In this document: in pieces, positions 1 through 8,983 of the stretch
How positions within the stretch are numbered: position 1 is the first letter of the stretch
Layout of the letters: each line of letters begins with the position of its first letter
From: Euryarchaeota archaeon UBA561
Lineage (GTDB): Archaea > Thermoplasmatota > Poseidoniia > Poseidoniales > Poseidoniaceae
Length of the DNA stretch: 25,246 bases
NCBI GenBank assembly: GCA_002502295.1
Contig: DANX01000018.1
Span: 22,928 to 48,173 of the forward strand
Direction of reading: 5' to 3'
Program-made: the position numbers and the translations under genes
Notes under the pieces: generated by a model
What the model was told of the DNA's origin: nothing
The model's database searches: none
Seen by the model: the letters and a program-made list of their open reading frames with translations, nothing else

Positions 1-3000
1 CCTGCCATAATCGGGGGTTTGGACGGTGCTTGTAGGTACGTAGATGTCGTTGCTTTGGGTCGAAATTCCGGGCGGGGCGGTAGGTGCAGACACGGGTGCA
101 GGTGAATCCACCGGCGTGTCCCAGCTCGTGTCCTGGATACCCCAGGTCGCTTCTTGCAGTTCCCAGTTCTTTGACCGGCGGTTGGCGCTGTTTCGTGTTC
201 GAACGACCACGATGAGGAGGAGGAGGACGATCAGGACCATGCCTGCAGCGATGAGGTTCGGTGCAGTCAACAACGATTCAAGGCTGAGCGGACCGCCGTC
301 TTCGGCGCTATCGCCGCCGTTCCCTTCGTTGCCCAGTGCGCTAACTTTCACCGATTCAACCGTGGATTTTGCCACCGTGTCGTCGTATGGAACCACAGCG
401 ACATAGTACGACGACGAGTTGTCGAGTTCTTCGAACAACTCAGGTGTGATGAGGAAGGAATTGGCAGAAACGGTCTGCCCGACCATGGTGGCGTCTTCGG
501 TGGATGTGAACATGTCTTCGCTGATGTAGATGTGATAACCCCGAACGTTGGCATCAACTGAATGTTCCCATTCGACAAAGACATTGGTTTCCTCAAACCA
601 TTCTGCTTGCACCTTTGCAATATCTGGGAGGTAAACACCCGGGTCGGTGATGCCTTCGTCCGTTGAAGCGGCTGAAGCCATCGTAAGCGCATCAACGTGG
701 GCGTTTCCAGAGGAATCCATGACGACAACGGCCACCCAGACCTTTTGCCCTGCGACGACGGGTACATCGCCAGCGACGATATCGATGACCAGCGGGAGAG
801 TTGGGGAGCGTTCCAAGACGGCGATTGGATTGAGAGCGAGTTGGGTACCTTCCCGCCCAACCATGCCCTCAAAGTCGTAGGTTTCTGCGTACACCATGTA
901 CTTCCATGCATCGTCGGCATCTGACAGTTCAAACGACAGCAAGAGAGCTTTACCGTCATCGTTGGGACGATCGGTAAGCGTGATGTCTGTTAGTCGGTCT
1001 GGAGCGGTGTTGTCGTTGATGTTGTCAATGGGCGTGACGGTAGCTTGGGTTAACTCGGTGAGGTGAACGTTTCCTTTCAAGTCGTGGACGGTTACGGCGA
1101 CGAACAACTCGACGTTTGGTTGTATTAAGCTGGGAACACCGTCGGATAGCGAGCCCCCGCTAGGGACAATCAGTGCCGTGGATAAGGTGAGTTCAATTGG
1201 GTTTGTTCGCTCGTCAATCCACTGTTTGTTGAAGGTGAAGCAACCACAGGCGTCTGGGTTGTTTCCAAAGGCAGCGTACGCAAGTGAAAGGTCCTCCACC
1301 GGTACATTTGACACCCATACGGTGTAGGAAGCGAAGTCTTCAACCGTGGATGGTTCCCAAACCACATCGATGGCCGTACCGTCATCATTGGCGTGATCGT
1401 ACGCCATCAGCGAAGTGATTCGAGGTGGTGTTCCACCCTGTCCAACGATGTTTTGGAGAGGCGAAGCGACAGCGAGCAGCACATTCTCCGTGTTTCCGTT
1501 CAGCCAGACATCGTAGGCCACCACGCCAACCGTGTACTCTTGTCCATCAATGAGCGGGACACCATCAAGTGAGGATACGATGGTCTCGTTCACTTCGCAA
1601 GGATTGATTACCGCCGCTTGTGAATAACCCTCCACACTGGTCAACTCCCCGTCTACCGAAACATGGTTTCCAAGTTTCATGTAAACGGTGTAAAAGGCGC
1701 AATCATCGGCATCGCTCTGATTCCACGAGACCACTAACCGTCCTCCTTCGTCCTCGGGTACATCGTTGACCAAGGTGCCCTGAACCGAATCGGGTGCATC
1801 GTTGTCGTTCAGTTCCCCGGTGGGCACGACGGGGCCGACGATTGTCACATTTGACAGGTTTTCTTGGCCAGCTTGGTCCACACAGGTGAATCCAATCCAC
1901 ACTGGAACGCCCGGTGTTTGCTTGATGGTCGATTGGTTACCTTCGTTTGGAGCAAACGAAGCGAACGGTGTTCGTCCCAGTGCGTCAAGCATGGGCGTGG
2001 TGGAGACATAGACATTGGTCGTTGCAAGGTCCAAGGCCGTGCAGCGTGCCCACTCAAGCTCAATGTCGCCATCGTCTCCGTTGCTGCCCATGGCGCTTGC
2101 AATGGCCCAAAGAGGCGCGCCGGGAATTTCATCGCTCGGCGAGGCCGGTCCGAACGGGGACGAAACTTTGCCCCATCGTCCGTCGGTGTATTCCGCCACA
2201 ATCACAGCATAGTAGTCCGTTCCGTCAACGAGAGGGGCGCCGTTGGCTGTTTCAATGTCGGCCGTTAGCCGGCTGTGCAATGAAATGGCTTTGTCAGGTG
2301 CTTGGCCTAGCAATTCAAGTTCGGTCGGTGGTGTCGCCCAAGGCCCCTCGTTGACGAAGACGAGGTATCGAGCGAAATCCTCGTCGTGAACCAGGGTCCA
2401 TGAGGCGGTTAAGACGCCGCCACCGTCGTCGGCTCGGTCTACCATGCCTTGCATGGCCACCGGCGTGTCTGTACGGACATAGTCGTACGTTAATCGAACT
2501 TCAAGGGACCCGTTGGCGGGAGAGAACAATTGAAGGGAAACGTGCCTTGTGTTGTTGTACAACTGACCGTTGTCAACGGCATCTTGCAGATTGGTAAGGA
2601 GGGTTGGATCCTCACTCAAGTTGAGGGTAACATCGTACTGAAGGCTGAGTGACTTGGCCCAGATTGCTGCGCCAGTACTCGGTGAGGTCATGACGACGGG
2701 AACGTTTTGGAACAGAAGGCCGTGCACTCCGGGCGTGCCGAGCGTGCTGTCCAAGGCATAGGGGGCATCTGAACCGACCAACTCAATCGGCATCCCAATA
2801 TGGGTCATGTCGGTAATGTTGAGGCCGCCACCGTTGCCCATGGCTCGAATGGTTAACGGGAGAGCTCGACGCATTGAGGTTGAATCAACGGGCGTAAATT
2901 GGCCGTTTTTCTCCCATCCTTTCAGTCCATCTTGGGTCAGGACCCACAGGTGATTGGCCCCGATTTCCCCGACCTGCGGTTCTGTGGCAGCGAGGTAGGT

Positions 3001-6000
3001 GATGGCAGCGTGTCCTGTTGTTCGTGCCTCTGATAGCATCACGTTGTTCTGAGAACCGATGGACAAGACATGTTCCCCATCGCTGACCATGTGAATCACA
3101 GGGTACTGGACTTGGAAGGAGGATGTACCGTCTTCAAAGTCCCCGCTGGTGGCGTTCCAGTGGGTAATCGGTCCGACATCGGTGGCCATGTGAATGCCCC
3201 ACCAATCAGCTGTTAGGGCGGTGACGGTGTTGGATGGGAGCTGGTCAAACCGGTGCGTTGAGGTGATTTGTTGCGTGCTCGGGTCAACCAGAGAAACGCC
3301 GGGCCGCTCCGACCCTCGCCCGTCATGGCTGACGATGAGGGTGGAACTTCCGGTGCTGCTCGTGGCCAAAGCGAGCCCCCAGGTTGATTGCCCCATGAGT
3401 CCGTCAGTGACCGTCATGGTGGTGCCGGTTTGGGTTGATGGGTCCCATACAAAGAGGCCCGCAGGTGTGGCCATGTAGATGTTTGAACCGACGGCGTAGA
3501 CGTCTTCTACGATGTCGCTTGGTAGACCATTGCCAGCGGTGATGGAATCCATCCAGTCATTGGTTGTGTAGTTCCAGCGCCCGATTCCTCCGTTCGTCGC
3601 AATGTAAAGAACACCGGTGGTGTCGGTGAATCCGTTCACGATGTTGGATGGCAGACCAGCAATCAGACGCCCATTCCCAAATTGAGAGGTCAGGGGATTG
3701 AACATTTGCACGCCGGGAGGGCTACCACCATCGCCTGCGAGCCCGATGACCAATTGGCTGTTGAACAGGTGCATGGTGTCGAATTTTCCATGCAGTGAGC
3801 CACCGATGGAGGTGATGGTTCGAGTGAGCGTGTCCAACTTTAGCATACCACCGGGGTTGGAGGCAATGAACAGGTCGGTCCCGTGGAGGTGGAGGTCACT
3901 GGCAACGGTGTTTCCGGGCAGGGTCCAACCGAATTCCCATTCGACGGTGCCGTTGGGCATGAAGGTCCCTTGCAGGATTCCGGTTCCCGTTCCACCGAAA
4001 TTGCCGCTGTTGGCCGACGTCCCGGTGGTCACCCAGAGGTGGGTGGCGTTGGCAACGACGGAAGTCGCTTGGCCGCTGACAAGACCAGGCAGGTCAACCA
4101 CGGTTTGTCTTCCTGCAGATGAAAGGGTAGCGACCTCGCTGTAGCCGGAAGATCCGCCTGCTCGGCCAATGAGCCATTCCGAAGAACCGGTGAGCCATTG
4201 CAAGGAGGTCACTGGGGAACCGGCTCCCTGCACTTGGGCTTGGAGCGCCGTAGCGCCATTGGCGATGAGCGTGGAGTATCCGCCTGCAATAAGGTTGGAC
4301 CCTGAATTCCCGACAGCGTGGCCGACGATGAGTTGGGAGCCCGAATGTGAGAGGGAGTCATACCACACACGGTCGCTTGGAAGGTTGTGGCTTGCCGTTG
4401 TCAAACTCGAGAGGAAGGCAGCGGTGGCATAGCTGTAGCGACTGATGGGTTGGTTGTCGTTGTAGTAGCCGATGTAGAGGGTGTCTTGGTTGTCGCACGT
4501 GACGGACGCCGGGCCGGTCCCGTCGAGTAGGCTACTGTCAAAGTCGGACAACACCGTGGCGTTTTGCAAGTCAAGGCGGGCGATGCCGCCGTTGTTGTTG
4601 TACATGGCAATGTTGAGTACACCACCGCACATCTCCATTGAAATTGGGTATCCATCGGGGACGTTGTTGGTGGAGTCAGCGGGGTAGGCCGTCCACGCAC
4701 CAGCCGAATTCCGATGGGAGATGATGCCTTCACGGAACTGTCCAAAGCCGGTGAAGTCAGCACCACCAACGACGAGGTTTGTTCCATCCGTCCACAATTC
4801 GTAGAAGATGTCGCCAGCGTTGTTCGGCAGTCCATTCCCGGCTTCCCATGTGCTGTTCCATGTGTTCGTTCCTTCGTTGTAGCGGGCAATACCGTCTTCG
4901 GTCGCGAACAAGGTTTCTCCGTTGTGTTCAACGATGCCCCGTATGGGGAACTCGAGATTTGTCCACGAATTGACCAGGGTTTGACTGCTGTCGTAAAGCT
5001 CGAGTTTCAGTTCGCCCCATGAAACCCATGTGTTTCCATTGGACGACTCGTATGCGGTGACACGATCGATGGAGCCCGTGGGGAGAATGTTGCCATCGAA
5101 CGCACCGTTGGTGGTGTTCCAACGGGCGATGCCGCCGGAGCCGTCGCTGTTCCACCACTGTCCAGAGACAACGCTGACCATCAGCGTGTCGCCTGACATT
5201 TCCATGTTGACGATGTCACCGCCGTTTTCGCCGACTTGTGCACCGACGTCGAGGTTGCTCAACGCCGTCACGTTGAACACGTCAAGCCGGCTTACTTCGT
5301 CGCTAGCGGTGCTGGCGTGGTAGTAGAGGATGTTGTTGTGAATCAACATGTCGTGAGGAGCGCTGTTGGCGTTGTAGAGGTTGCTGTTCCGTTCGATGTC
5401 GTAAGCTTCGCCCCCAGTTGTAACGTTGATGAGTTGGAACCCGTCATCGCCACCCACCCAAAGGAGGTTGGCGCGAATGTCAGCCACCAAACCGGTCACG
5501 TCATCGTTGCCACCGTCCAGTACCCCGTTGCTTTCGGTAAACGGTGTCAACCACTGGTTGGACGTGATGTTGTAGCGGAGGACGCCGAGTCCTTCGGTTC
5601 CGATGTAGGCGACATCGCCCATGATCTCTACCACAGCGTTGCCGGTCTGCGTGCCTTCGCCCCAATTGTAGTCGTGTTGAAAGTTGGATTTCGTAATGAG
5701 GCCAACGCCAGATGTTGTGCCACCGTAGACGTAGTTGCTGTCCACTCCAACGCTGTAGGTTGCCCAGTTAGGCATGCCGTCGTAGACGTTCTGGCAGTCA
5801 TCGATGCCCATGGTTGCAAGATCGTATTCACATACGCCGATGTTTGTACCTGCGTACAGACTTCCGCCGCTCCCACTTGACTCAACAGCAAAGTCGTAAA
5901 ATTGCTGAGGACGTGTTTGCCAAGAGGAGCCTTGGCCAAAACTGGTCATCTGGTTTCCGTCCCATTTCCGAGCTCCTTGTTGCGTACCGATGTAGAGGTT

Positions 6001-8184
6001 GGTTCCGTCCGTGTCGAGGGCGTAGATTTGGTCAGAGGGGAGCAAACCGCCGCGATTGCCGGCGGTGAGGGGTGCAAGGATTTCGCCTGTGCTGAGGTCT
6101 TTTCTTGCTACTCCGTAGCCTTGAAGTCCAAGGTGGAGAACATCGCCCACCATGGCAACAGGCGCAAAGTTCACGCCGTTGATTCCGGTTGAGCCCCACG
6201 GCTCGAGCCAAGTGTCGTTGGTGATGTCGTAGCGAAGCAGACCTTTGTCTTCGGTGGCCAAGTAGGCGGTATCGCCGAACACGGCCACATCACCGATGAA
6301 CGATGTTGGCAGTCCGTTGGTGGTGTCGTAGGAGGTGCAGCCTCCGTTAATGCGGTCAAAGTGAACGAAGACACCGCTGTCAAGCGACATGACGACGCTG
6401 CTGGCGTCGGCGGTCATGCTGAGGATGTTGGCCGATGCGGGATAGCACCCCGCTGTCCCGTCGTAGGTCTGGAGGCTTGTCCCTGATGTGTCCATTTCCT
6501 TTACGATTGGCGAGCCTTCCATGGCCATGAACAACGAGGTGGAGCTTTGTTGAGCGGTTGGAGCGGCCACCATTTCGAGAACATTGTCGTTCACATTCCA
6601 AGGTGAAAGCCAAACCGAGTCGCTGATGTCGTACCGCAGGACAAGCATTGAGTTGTCTGCAGAGCCGATGTAGAGCACGTTGTCAACCTCCACCATCGCC
6701 GTCATCTCGTCGGTTGCTGGCGCGCTGGCGAGCAAAATGCTCCCCTCGATGAAGGGTGTTTGGTTTGGCGAGAGGTGGATCATCGTTCCACTTCCGTCGC
6801 CCACCAGGAGAGCGTCATGTACAGGGGACGCACCGCCGCTGGAAGGCCATGAAACAAGGGAGAATCCGTCGTAGTCGAGGCCAAGCGTCTGAAGGTCGTA
6901 AGCGGTAGAGAACACACCGTTCGTGGTGTTGTAGGTGTGCAGCGAGTCGCCGTTGAGGATGTAAAGGATTGACCCTACTCGTTCAACACCGGCAATGTTG
7001 TCATCAGCCAACCAGTTCGCTGATGTCCACGTGGAGAGCCAAAAGCCAGCCACATGGTCAAACCGCGCCAATCCGTTGTCAGGCGAGGCGAGCAAGAGTT
7101 GATTGCCAGAAACCGTCATTTGGGTGATGGTGTCTGAGTGCAGGTTGTTCGCTGAGCTCCAGGTTGAGAGGCCGTTGCCTGTGGAGGAGTCGTAGCGGAG
7201 AACGCCAACGCCGTCCATGGCTGCGTACACGATTCCGTTAACTTCGGCCATCGAGAGGGCTTCACTGTTGCTGATGCTTGCGGTCAAGCCGTTCCATGAC
7301 GCCCCGTCCCACTGTGCCAAACCTTGCCCGTTAGCGGCGAAAACATCGCCAGAACTTGTCATCAAGAAACGGTCAGCATCAAAGTTCGCAAGTGGTGTTT
7401 GGACGCTGCTGTCCGTGAGCGAAATTGCTCGGAAGGTACCGTCTCGCAGCAGGAGGTGAAGCAGACCTCCGTTGGTGTCCATCACCATGTCGATGACGCC
7501 TTCTTCGGTTTCATAGTCATACACGTCGATGACATTTGGATCGTTGGTAGCGCTGAGAACCAGAAGCTGGTTGTTCACTGCAAGGTAAAGAACACCTGTG
7601 TCGGGATTGCTGACCGACGAGCGGAGGTCGAAGTCAAACGGTGTGAGGGAGACCAAAGGGTCGGCTGGGGCCAAGACTTCAATCACCATCTCCGTTATTT
7701 CTGCATCGGATGGGAGGTCCCATCCTGCCCCAGAGTTGCTGTTTGGATTGAGCCGGCCAGCGTAGGTTGAACCGGTGGTAAAACCGTTCGTTTCGCCAAG
7801 GGCCCCTAGTCCACGCCAGTCGAAGAGCGAAGTCCCCATTCCATCGACGATGAGTTGAGGTTCTTGGATGACCATCCCGTCTTGACCGCTTGCTCGAATC
7901 TCGAGCGTCACGTTTGACAATTCAGCACCGGGAGCGAATGAGAGGTCCCACTCTGCGGTTGCTCGCTGACCGCTTTCGGGGACGGCACCCACGGCGTCAA
8001 GTGTGACCCAGCCCGTGTCGTTGCTTCCTTCCAGTGGCCATGTTACACCACTCGGTTCAGCGTGAGCGGAGACGACGGGTGTCGTGAGCAATGGACCCAT
8101 GGACATGAGCACCATCAGGACGACCATCGAAAGCGCCCGTTGACGTCGAACGCCAACTTCGCTCGCTTGAGGGCCGTGTTTCAT
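1..8184 (-). CDS. Giant secreted membrane-anchored beta-propeller / Fn3 protein (3' end outside window)
   Basis: The frame stays open for 2728 codons and leaves the window. The start ATG gives a signal peptide: RRQR, a hydrophobic stretch at about residues 18-38, and a likely cut after VSAHA (residue 42). Residues about 160-1750 are diverged repeats of roughly 45-50 residues with a strand pattern such as GLLRYDITNDTWLEPW (about 645) and LGVLRYNITSNQWLTPF (about 864), like two-component-regulator or kelch-type propellers; about 30-35 blades is my estimate. About six Fn3-like domains follow (from about 1905, 2028, 2138, 2259, 2401 and 2524), most opening with a D-x-x-x-DDG-x-x-L-x-x-x-W pattern. 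A hydrophobic helix at about 2641-2662 is followed by RTRN and NRRSK, then a cytoplasmic tail of at least 60 residues. Probably a cell-surface adhesion, binding or structural protein; ligand unknown. The long ORFs on the opposite strand are shadows. Confidence 0.9.
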   Translation of the reverse strand, partial: MKHGPQASEVGVRRQRALSMVVLMVLMSMGPLLTTPVVSAHAEPSGVTWPLEGSNDTGWVTLDAVGAVPESGQRATAEWDLSFAPGAELSNVTLEIRASGQDGMVIQEPQLIVDGMGTSLFDWRGLGALGETNGFTTGSTYAGRLNPNSNSGAGWDLPSDAEITEMVIEVLAPADPLVSLTPFDFDLRSSVSNPDTGVLYLAVNNQLLVLSATNDPNVIDVYDYETEEGVIDMVMDTNGGLLHLLLRDGTFRAISLTDSSVQTPLANFDADRFLMTSSGDVFAANGQGLAQWDGASWNGLTASISNSEALSMAEVNGIVYAAMDGVGVLRYDSSTGNGLSTWSSANNLHSDTITQMTVSGNQLLLASPDNGLARFDHVAGFWLSTWTSANWLADDNIAGVERVGSILYILNGDSLHTYNTTNGVFSTAYDLQTLGLDYDGFSLVSWPSSGGASPVHDALLVGDGSGTMIHLSPNQTPFIEGSILLASAPATDEMTAMVEVDNVLYIGSADNSMLVLRYDISDSVWLSPWNVNDNVLEMVAAPTAQQSSTSLFMAMEGSPIVKEMDTSGTSLQTYDGTAGCYPASANILSMTADASSVVMSLDSGVFVHFDRINGGCTSYDTTNGLPTSFIGDVAVFGDTAYLATEDKGLLRYDITNDTWLEPWGSTGINGVNFAPVAMVGDVLHLGLQGYGVARKDLSTGEILAPLTAGNRGGLLPSDQIYALDTDGTNLYIGTQQGARKWDGNQMTSFGQGSSWQTRPQQFYDFAVESSGSGGSLYAGTNIGVCEYDLATMGIDDCQNVYDGMPNWATYSVGVDSNYVYGGTTSGVGLITKSNFQHDYNWGEGTQTGNAVVEIMGDVAYIGTEGLGVLRYNITSNQWLTPFTESNGVLDGGNDDVTGLVADIRANLLWVGGDDGFQLINVTTGGEAYDIERNSNLYNANSAPHDMLIHNNILYYHASTASDEVSRLDVFNVTALSNLDVGAQVGENGGDIVNMEMSGDTLMVSVVSGQWWNSDGSGGIARWNTTNGAFDGNILPTGSIDRVTAYESSNGNTWVSWGELKLELYDSSQTLVNSWTNLEFPIRGIVEHNGETLFATEDGIARYNEGTNTWNSTWEAGNGLPNNAGDIFYELWTDGTNLVVGGADFTGFGQFREGIISHRNSAGAWTAYPADSTNNVPDGYPISMEMCGGVLNIAMYNNNGGIARLDLQNATVLSDFDSSLLDGTGPASVTCDNQDTLYIGYYNDNQPISRYSYATAAFLSSLTTASHNLPSDRVWYDSLSHSGSQLIVGHAVGNSGSNLIAGGYSTLIANGATALQAQVQGAGSPVTSLQWLTGSSEWLIGRAGGSSGYSEVATLSSAGRQTVVDLPGLVSGQATSVVANATHLWVTTGTSANSGNFGGTGTGILQGTFMPNGTVEWEFGWTLPGNTVASDLHLHGTDLFIASNPGGMLKLDTLTRTITSIGGSLHGKFDTMHLFNSQLVIGLAGDGGSPPGVQMFNPLTSQFGNGRLIAGLPSNIVNGFTDTTGVLYIATNGGIGRWNYTTNDWMDSITAGNGLPSDIVEDVYAVGSNIYMATPAGLFVWDPSTQTGTTMTVTDGLMGQSTWGLALATSSTGSSTLIVSHDGRGSERPGVSLVDPSTQQITSTHRFDQLPSNTVTALTADWWGIHMATDVGPITHWNATSGDFEDGTSSFQVQYPVIHMVSDGEHVLSIGSQNNVMLSEARTTGHAAITYLAATEPQVGEIGANHLWVLTQDGLKGWEKNGQFTPVDSTSMRRALPLTIRAMGNGGGLNITDMTHIGMPIELVGSDAPYALDSTLGTPGVHGLLFQNVPVVMTSPSTGAAIWAKSLSLQYDVTLNLSEDPTLLTNLQDAVDNGQLYNNTRHVSLQLFSPANGSLEVRLTYDYVRTDTPVAMQGMVDRADDGGGVLTASWTLVHDEDFARYLVFVNEGPWATPPTELELLGQAPDKAISLHSRLTADIETANGAPLVDGTDYYAVIVAEYTDGRWGKVSSPFGPASPSDEIPGAPLWAIASAMGSNGDDGDIELEWARCTALDLATTNVYVSTTPMLDALGRTPFASFAPNEGNQSTIKQTPGVPVWIGFTCVDQAGQENLSNVTIVGPVVPTGELNDNDAPDSVQGTLVNDVPEDEGGRLVVSWNQSDADDCAFYTVYMKLGNHVSVDGELTSVEGYSQAAVINPCEVNETIVSSLDGVPLIDGQEYTVGVVAYDVWLNGNTENVLLAVASPLQNIVGQGGTPPRITSLMAYDHANDDGTAIDVVWEPSTVEDFASYTVWVSNVPVEDLSLAYAAFGNNPDACGCFTFNKQWIDERTNPIELTLSTALIVPSGGSLSDGVPSLIQPNVELFVAVTVHDLKGNVHLTELTQATVTPIDNINDNTAPDRLTDITLTDRPNDDGKALLLSFELSDADDAWKYMVYAETYDFEGMVGREGTQLALNPIAVLERSPTLPLVIDIVAGDVPVVAGQKVWVAVVVMDSSGNAHVDALTMASAASTDEGITDPGVYLPDIAKVQAEWFEETNVFVEWEHSVDANVRGYHIYISEDMFTSTEDATMVGQTVSANSFLITPELFEELDNSSSYYVAVVPYDDTVAKSTVESVKVSALGNEGNGGDSAEDGGPLSLESLLTAPNLIAAGMVLIVLLLLIVVVRTRNSANRRSKNWELQEATWGIQDTSWDTPVDSPAPVSAPTAPPGISTQSNDIYVPTSTVQTPDYGR

Positions 8185-8206
8185 ATCTTGAGGTGTTTTT
8201 TCCACT

Positions 8207-8214
8207 TATTTGAA
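8207..8214 (-). promoter_or_regulatory. TATA-like box of the giant surface gene
   Basis: Read on the minus strand this is TTCAAATA, with exactly 22 bases between it and the start ATG at 8184. The same octamer at the same spacing precedes the RND exporter gene (20298-20305). The spacing suits an archaeal TATA box for a leaderless or very short-leader transcript. No transcription data support it here. Confidence 0.5.
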
Positions 8215-8314
8215 AGGAAGCCTTCGCTGACTGTACAATGCTCCGATGTACGTATCAAAAAAGCAGGTTGATTACGGGGAAAATCTTTTGCTGATGTCGG
8301 TTGGGTTTTTCACC

Positions 8315-8872
8315 ATGGAGGAGGTGTTTTTGAGTTTGGAGGAAGAAGACAGTCTCAACAGCGGTCCCGACATCACATCAGCGTCATCTCCCCCATCCTC
8401 TAAGGAAGAAGAGTATGTCATCCACGGTTCACCAATCTGGTTGATTGTCGGCCTCGCTCTTTTTTCGATCATGATTCTTTCACTTGTTTCGGGTGGCTCG
8501 GGCGAAAGGGATTGGAGTTGGTGGTTCACCATCGTGGCGCTCACTACGCCCCTCTTCGGCTTCTTCGAATACATGAAAACGGTGATTGTTTCATGGGACC
8601 AAGAACAACGCCATGTTGAGGTGTATCAAGGGGCCCGAGCCAGCGATGAACGCTGGCTGATGTTTGCCTACACGTCCAAGCCAGGGGATGAAATCACCAT
8701 TGAGAGCGATGCCATCATCAAGGGAGCCGATTGGTATGACATTTTTTCCAACCGAGAATTTTGGTTGGTGGTCAAGCGAAAAGACGGCACCCTCGTTGCC
8801 TCCTCGAAGGACGCTGAGAACACACATCATTTTGCAAAACGAATCAAGGAGTGCCTTGATCATCTTCAATGA
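8315..8872 (+). CDS. Small two-helix membrane protein, unknown function
   Basis: I do not recognise the family. From ATG 8315 the protein has 185 residues: an acidic N-terminus (MEEVFLSLEEEDS), a Ser/Pro-rich linker, two hydrophobic segments (about 41-60 and 68-85), then a roughly 100-residue soluble part with alternating hydrophobic residues typical of beta strands (VEVYQGARASDERWLMF, FWLVVKRKDGTLV) and a final helix. The shape recalls small archaeal membrane proteins with a PH-like C-terminal domain, but that is a guess. In-frame ATGs at 8246 and 8294 would add 23 or 7 residues; I prefer 8315 because the upstream codons are AT-rich like promoter DNA. It is divergent from the giant surface gene, with their starts about 130 bases apart. 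Confidence 0.75.
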   Translation: MEEVFLSLEEEDSLNSGPDITSASSPPSSKEEEYVIHGSPIWLIVGLALFSIMILSLVSGGSGERDWSWWFTIVALTTPLFGFFEYMKTVIVSWDQEQRHVEVYQGARASDERWLMFAYTSKPGDEITIESDAIIKGADWYDIFSNREFWLVVKRKDGTLVASSKDAENTHHFAKRIKECLDHLQ

Positions 8873-8902
8873 ACACAAGCATCCCTTTTCGCAAAGTGTT
8901 GA

Positions 8903-8925
8903 CGTGCTGAAAGTTCACCAGCACG
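8903..8925. repeat. Perfect 7-bp inverted repeat between the membrane gene and maeB
   Basis: CGTGCTG (8903-8909) and CAGCACG (8919-8925) can pair around a 9-base loop. It sits 30 bases after the upstream stop codon and about 60 bases before the malic enzyme start. It could be a hairpin at the end of the upstream transcript or an operator half-site pair. There is no T-run after it, so a classic terminator is not shown. Confidence 0.35.
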
Positions 8926-8983
8926 CCCTCAACTCCGCACAACAATCAAACCCTGCCTACCCGCCCATTCGGTTGGGATATCC

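Noticed and set aside
348..959. 203-codon minus-strand frame
   Set aside because: Same strand but a different frame from the giant gene, whose own frame runs through with coherent Fn3 sequence; the translation is Ser/Thr/Pro/Trp noise.
5236..5880. Open frame of 214 codons on the plus strand inside the giant gene
   Set aside because: It is the antisense of propeller repeats; Val-rich, low-complexity translation with no domain. Many similar frames on both strands between 44 and 7770 were dropped for the same reason.
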